A stretch of DNA of 7,399 nt, taken from contig CATYXQ010000072.1 in assembly GCA_958414825.1 (NCBI GenBank), positions 1 to 7,399 of the forward strand. Reading direction: 5' to 3'. Shown piece by piece: positions 4,831 to 7,399 of this stretch (positions are counted from its first letter, which is position 1; every line of letters starts with the position of its first letter). The translations under genes and the position numbers were made by a program. The notes under the pieces are model-generated. The model saw only the letters and a program-made list of their open reading frames with translations, was not told the DNA's origin and searched no databases. Source of the DNA: an uncultured Eubacteriales bacterium (GTDB lineage Bacteria; Bacillota; Clostridia; Oscillospirales; CAG-272).

Positions 4831-4880
4831 CATAAAATTTTTCAGAAAATTTTTTTATTATGTCCTTGACATATCGTCCG
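4831..4880 (+). promoter_or_regulatory. Inferred right end of the element with outward-facing -35
   Basis: After tnpW comes an AT-rich stretch containing AAAATTTT twice (4834-4841 and 4846-4853), then TTGACA at 4866-4871, a perfect -35 pointing out of the element. The position 17 bases on (4889-4894, CCGTTA) is not a -10. For Tn4451/Tn4453 a promoter for the large resolvase forms when the ends join in the circular form, and a lone terminal -35 fits that design. GA, the crossover dinucleotide type used by TnpX-like resolvases, occurs at 4868-4869 and 4880-4881. The exact boundary cannot be fixed here. Confidence 0.45.
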
Positions 4881-6240
4881 AAACGGAACCGTTACCTGTC
4901 ACAAAATCGGACAGACCTGTATCTATGTAACTACACAAGACGGGCGCTATACAAACCAGAAAACACTGACCGTGTATGACCCCTGCACAGAAGTCACCAC
5001 CAATTTGCGGCGCACGGCAATGATCGTCGGTGCAACGCAGACGCTTAACGCCGCGGCTTTGCCCCGTACTGCTATGCAACGCCTCTCCTATTCCAGCAGC
5101 AATTCGGACGTCGTCAGCGTCAGCCCGCATGGGATTCTCACTGCGCAAGCGCTCGGTTCCGCTGAGATTACGATAACTTCTGTAACCAATCCGGATATAC
5201 GGACTTCTGTAACCATTACCGTTTATGAGAATCCGCTGACCAATGTTCGGGCAAATATTGAAAACGGCAGATTCCGGATCAAGAATACTTGGCTGAAGAA
5301 ATGGGTATGCACTGCCTCCTCCGGCACGGCATCGTCTTTGCATATGGCGTCTGATACGTCAAACTATGAAGATACGTTTGATTTTACAGAGGTTGACGGA
5401 TACTATGCGATTTTTCTGACGACTTCTTACGGAACGTTTTATATCGGAGAGAATCCAGGTCAGGATCCCTCTGCACTCATGCACACGGTTATGATGCCCA
5501 GAATTACAAGCTTGTGTATGGTTCCGGACTGCTGCCTGTGGGAAATCTTTGAAACCGATTCGGGGGAATACAGTTTCCGCAATGTCGAGAGTCAACATTT
5601 CCTTTACAGCACCGGCGGTGTTCTTCAAACCGCTAAACTTGGCGCTATCCTCGGCAATCCTGCTATGTATCCTTGCTTCTGGAATATTCTTAACGCTGCT
5701 TCTAATGAACTCTATATGCCCTTGAATTTAAATCAAAAATATAGTGGTATTAACGATCCGTATGTAGCCGATTGGGGGTGCTGCTTATGCTGTGTCGGAG
5801 ATGTGCTGTCTTATTATGCGCCTGAGCATGATGATTATCCCAACGGTTATTCAGTCAACGATCTGATTGATCGCGGTTGGTGGAAGCATGTCACTGATTA
5901 TGGAGAACTATCTTACTGGCCCAATTTGATTAGTTGGAGCGGTTATATCAATGCCCCATCAGATATTGATGAATTTTATTCGGTCGTAAAAAGTGAAATT
6001 GATTCAGGACACCCTGTAGTTATTCATTGCTTCAACAATGATAACAAGCATCAGCATTGGACTGTAGCTTATAAGTATATCAATAACTGTCAGAGCCTGG
6101 AAGATATTTTTGTTTTAGATCCCGCCAACTACGCAGAGCCGAATAATCCTACCGGATTATTCATTTCCCTTAAAGAATCTATAGACAGATATGATTACAA
6201 AGAGGTTGTCGGCTATAAAACCACTGCATCTAAGAATTAG
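4870..6240 (+). pseudogene. 5'-truncated secreted Big2 / ricin-like / C39-like peptidase protein
   Basis: The frame is open from 4870 (after TGA 4867-4869) and begins inside a bacterial Ig-like (Big2) domain at VRNGTVTCHKIG, with no signal peptide, ribosome binding site or credible start; GTG 4972 is only the first start-type codon. Order: partial Big2 to about 4974; complete Big2 (4985-5230; SSSNSDVVSVSPHG, LGSAEITI); a ricin-like beta-trefoil segment (about 5250-5690; GRFRIKNTWLKKW, SGEYSFRNVESQHFLYS, CFWNIL); a C39-like cysteine peptidase domain (about 5725-6210). Candidate catalytic residues are Cys at 5779 or 5782 (DWGCCLCC), His at 6055 (HWTVAY) and Asp at 6118 (LDPAN). Intact relatives would be secreted and bind and process peptides or glycans outside the cell. 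The missing N-terminal part should lie beyond the left end of the element. Confidence 0.75.
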
Positions 6241-6250
6241 CCAATCTAAC

Positions 6251-6289
6251 AATGCCCGGTTACTTTTTGTAACCGGGCATTTTCTTTTC
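6251..6289. terminator. Strong shared terminator between convergent genes
   Basis: AATGCCCGGTTAC (6251-6263) pairs perfectly with GTAACCGGGCATT (6269-6281) around TTTTT, followed on the + strand by TTCTTTTC. It ends the + strand gene, and the stem may also stop the minus-strand lipoprotein transcript, where the U-tract is weaker. Confidence 0.9.
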
Positions 6290-6298
6290 TGCAGATCC

Positions 6299-7147
6299 TT
6301 ATTTTGACTCAGCAATCATTACAGATTTCATTACATTGTATACAAAATCAAGATCATTTTCTTTTAATATTAGTGTGAAAGAATACAAATACTCATCGTT
6401 CAATTGTACATAACAGTCATATTGCACGATTCCGAATTCTGTCCGTTCTTGTGTTAATAATAAATAATCATGCCCATTGTCTAAAATGCCAGTTTTATAA
6501 TCTTGATCACTTTTTGATATACCCCGTGCAGGCCATTCTCCCTCTGGCCAAGAAAACACACCTTCATCTAAAATAACATCAATGGTATTCTTGTTTCTGC
6601 CTTCCAGTTTATACGGGTAAATCCATTGGCTTATAAAGCATTCAAAAATATTATTTTCTGTAACCTCAGCAAAGCATGTATACCCACTGCCCTCAACGCG
6701 TTCTGTATATTCCCATTCTGATGGCAAATTTATGCAAACATCGAATAAATTAAAAGGGTAGAGATCCTTAAACCCGAAAGGGCCAGGCAGAAAATCTTTA
6801 TTAATTACAGAAACATCTATAATCACTTTATGGATATTTTCACTGCTTTTTTCAGTATAGAACAAATTGTAACTCATGAGTCCTATGGGGGCAAACCAAA
6901 GCACGACATTTTCAGAATCGTAATTTTTGGTTAAAAAATGATCGTCAATTTCCGCAGGCGCTGATTCAAACATATTTGTCGTTTCCAATGTTATGCTTAC
7001 CGTTGACTCCGTAGTGTTCACAGGTTCACAACTGACCGCTTCACTGCTCATATTTGTTGCGTTGGTATTTACCGGCGGTTTTGTATTGCAGGAAAAACAT
7101 ACCGTGCAAAGCAAAACAAGTATTACCATCACAAGCAACCGTTTCAT
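6299..7147 (-). CDS. Predicted lipoprotein of unknown function
   Basis: The 282-aa product starts at the ATG whose complement is at 7145-7147. GAGG (complement at 7157-7160) lies 9 bases upstream, so the longer frame from 7180 is not needed. MKRLLVMVILVLLCTVCFSC is a lipoprotein-type signal with Cys20 as the probable lipidated residue (Ser at -1; the -3 Cys is less usual). A Ser/Thr/Asn-rich, low-complexity tether follows (about 21-70). The remaining ~210 residues include INLPSEWEYTE and a C-terminal segment YLYSFTLILKENDLDFVYNVMKSV. That end pattern resembles PsbP/DcrB-like lipoprotein domains, but this is only an impression and I do not assign a family. It would be anchored on the outer face of the cytoplasmic membrane. 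The gene has its own promoter and is convergent with the truncated surface-protein gene. Confidence 0.8.
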   Translation of the reverse strand: MKRLLVMVILVLLCTVCFSCNTKPPVNTNATNMSSEAVSCEPVNTTESTVSITLETTNMFESAPAEIDDHFLTKNYDSENVVLWFAPIGLMSYNLFYTEKSSENIHKVIIDVSVINKDFLPGPFGFKDLYPFNLFDVCINLPSEWEYTERVEGSGYTCFAEVTENNIFECFISQWIYPYKLEGRNKNTIDVILDEGVFSWPEGEWPARGISKSDQDYKTGILDNGHDYLLLTQERTEFGIVQYDCYVQLNDEYLYSFTLILKENDLDFVYNVMKSVMIAESK

Positions 7148-7206
7148 ACCGATCAACCTCACATTCTCTATATATTCCAAAATTTTCCCAGACTCATTTC
7201 GATATA

Positions 7207-7235
7207 ATCATAACATAAATATCACAGTTTTGCAA
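7207..7235 (-). promoter_or_regulatory. Sigma-A promoter of the lipoprotein gene
   Basis: On the minus strand TTGCAA (7235-7230) and TATGAT (7212-7207) are 17 bases apart. The -10 is about 60 bases before the start codon at 7147, leaving an AT-rich 5' leader. Confidence 0.65.
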
Positions 7236-7399
7236 CACGCAATCCAATATTGCAAAATAATTTTTTGCCGCAAAGAGAACCAATATCAATAGCATCGTAT
7301 CCAGGCACCGCAGTACGCTCCCCGCTGTGACGCACCGACTGAGCTTTGTTGAACCGATGACAAAGTTCGAGCTTCTTTAGACTAAAATCGGATAAATAC
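7236..7399. other. Unassigned sequence at the right edge
   Basis: No RNA gene, repeat or recognisable protein is seen. One minus-strand frame is open from the window edge to TGA at 7222-7224 (including the segments FNKAQSVRHSGERTAV and GYDAIDIGSLCGKKLF). Its end overlaps the lipoprotein -35 and it resembles no family I know, so it may be chance or the tail of a decayed gene. Confidence 0.3.

Larger units (their letters stand above)
1..4875 (+). mobile_element. Partial mobilizable transposon (Tn916/Tn4451-like mosaic), left end outside window
   Basis: The certain core is 647-4830: sigma-like regulator, Orf8-like protein, DUF3847 protein, oriT, cargo methyltransferase, MOBQ relaxase, initiator-like winged-helix protein and TnpW. 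This set is typical of mobilizable elements in Clostridia, which borrow a host conjugation machine. The right boundary is inferred near 4865-4880, because the next reading frame starts in mid-domain of an unrelated surface protein. The left boundary is not visible, so whether the small-gene cluster at 66-523 is cargo or host DNA is unknown. No integrase or large serine recombinase is present here; in Tn4451 the resolvase gene tnpX lies at the end opposite tnpW, which would place it left of this window. Confidence 0.65.

Noticed and set aside
4972..4974. GTG at 4972 as the genuine start of the Big2/C39 gene
   Set aside because: There is no ribosome binding site or signal peptide, and the frame is already coding for Big2 sequence upstream back to about 4876.
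4858..5343. 161-residue open frame on the minus strand
   Set aside because: It is antisense to the clearly domain-bearing Big2 frame, with low-complexity composition and no ribosome binding site or family resemblance.
6993..7292. 99-residue + strand frame over the lipoprotein N-terminus
   Set aside because: It is antisense to the signal peptide and Ser/Thr-rich tether; its hydrophobicity comes from the complement, and it covers the minus-strand promoter.
1..7399. CRISPR array, tRNA, rRNA or riboswitch
   Set aside because: I saw no regularly spaced repeats, no cloverleaf-like segment, no rRNA motif and no recognisable riboswitch core on either strand.

Overview
The window looks like genomic DNA from a low-to-mid GC Firmicute of class Clostridia, most likely a gut Ruminococcaceae/Oscillospiraceae or Lachnospiraceae relative. 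The evidence is strong GGAGG-type ribosome binding sites, sigma-A promoters, U-tailed terminators, and a gene set typical of Clostridia mobilizable elements. The genus cannot be fixed from sequence alone.

Region 1 (1-580): a compact run of overlapping very small genes on the + strand. It holds a Cys-rich C-terminal fragment, a ~40-aa single-pass membrane microprotein, a 39-aa Ala/Gly-rich hydrophobic microprotein, and an 81-aa protein built from four tandem 11-residue amphipathic repeats. A terminator closes it. No function is known to me for any of them.

Region 2 (about 600-4870): the backbone of a mobilizable transposon related in parts to Tn916 (orf7/orf8-like genes) and Tn4451 (TnpW-like gene). 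In order: a small sigma-70-like regulator, a Tn916 Orf8-like protein, a DUF3847 protein, an oriT with a MOBQ-type nic core on the minus strand, a cluster of hairpins, a cargo gene for a trans-aconitate 2-methyltransferase-like enzyme with its own good promoter, a MobA/MobL (MOBQ) relaxase, a truncated replication-initiator-like winged-helix protein, and a TnpW-like small protein. No site-specific recombinase is in the window; it would have to lie to the left or be missing. The relaxase has an intact Tyr25 and His motif, but an ATC codon stands where the start codon should be. Three genes here sit directly behind a terminator with no room for a promoter, so their expression should depend on read-through.

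Region 3 (about 4870-6290): a 5'-truncated gene for a secreted or surface protein (partial Big2, Big2, ricin-like beta-trefoil, C39-like cysteine peptidase domain). It begins in the middle of an Ig-like domain directly after the element. The simplest reading is that the element inserted into this gene and its right end lies near 4865-4880. An outward-facing TTGACA at 4866-4871 without a matching -10 fits a promoter that is completed only when the element circularises.

Region 4 (6290-7399): a convergent lipoprotein gene on the minus strand with its own promoter, sharing a strong hairpin terminator with the truncated gene, followed by about 160 bases with nothing recognised.
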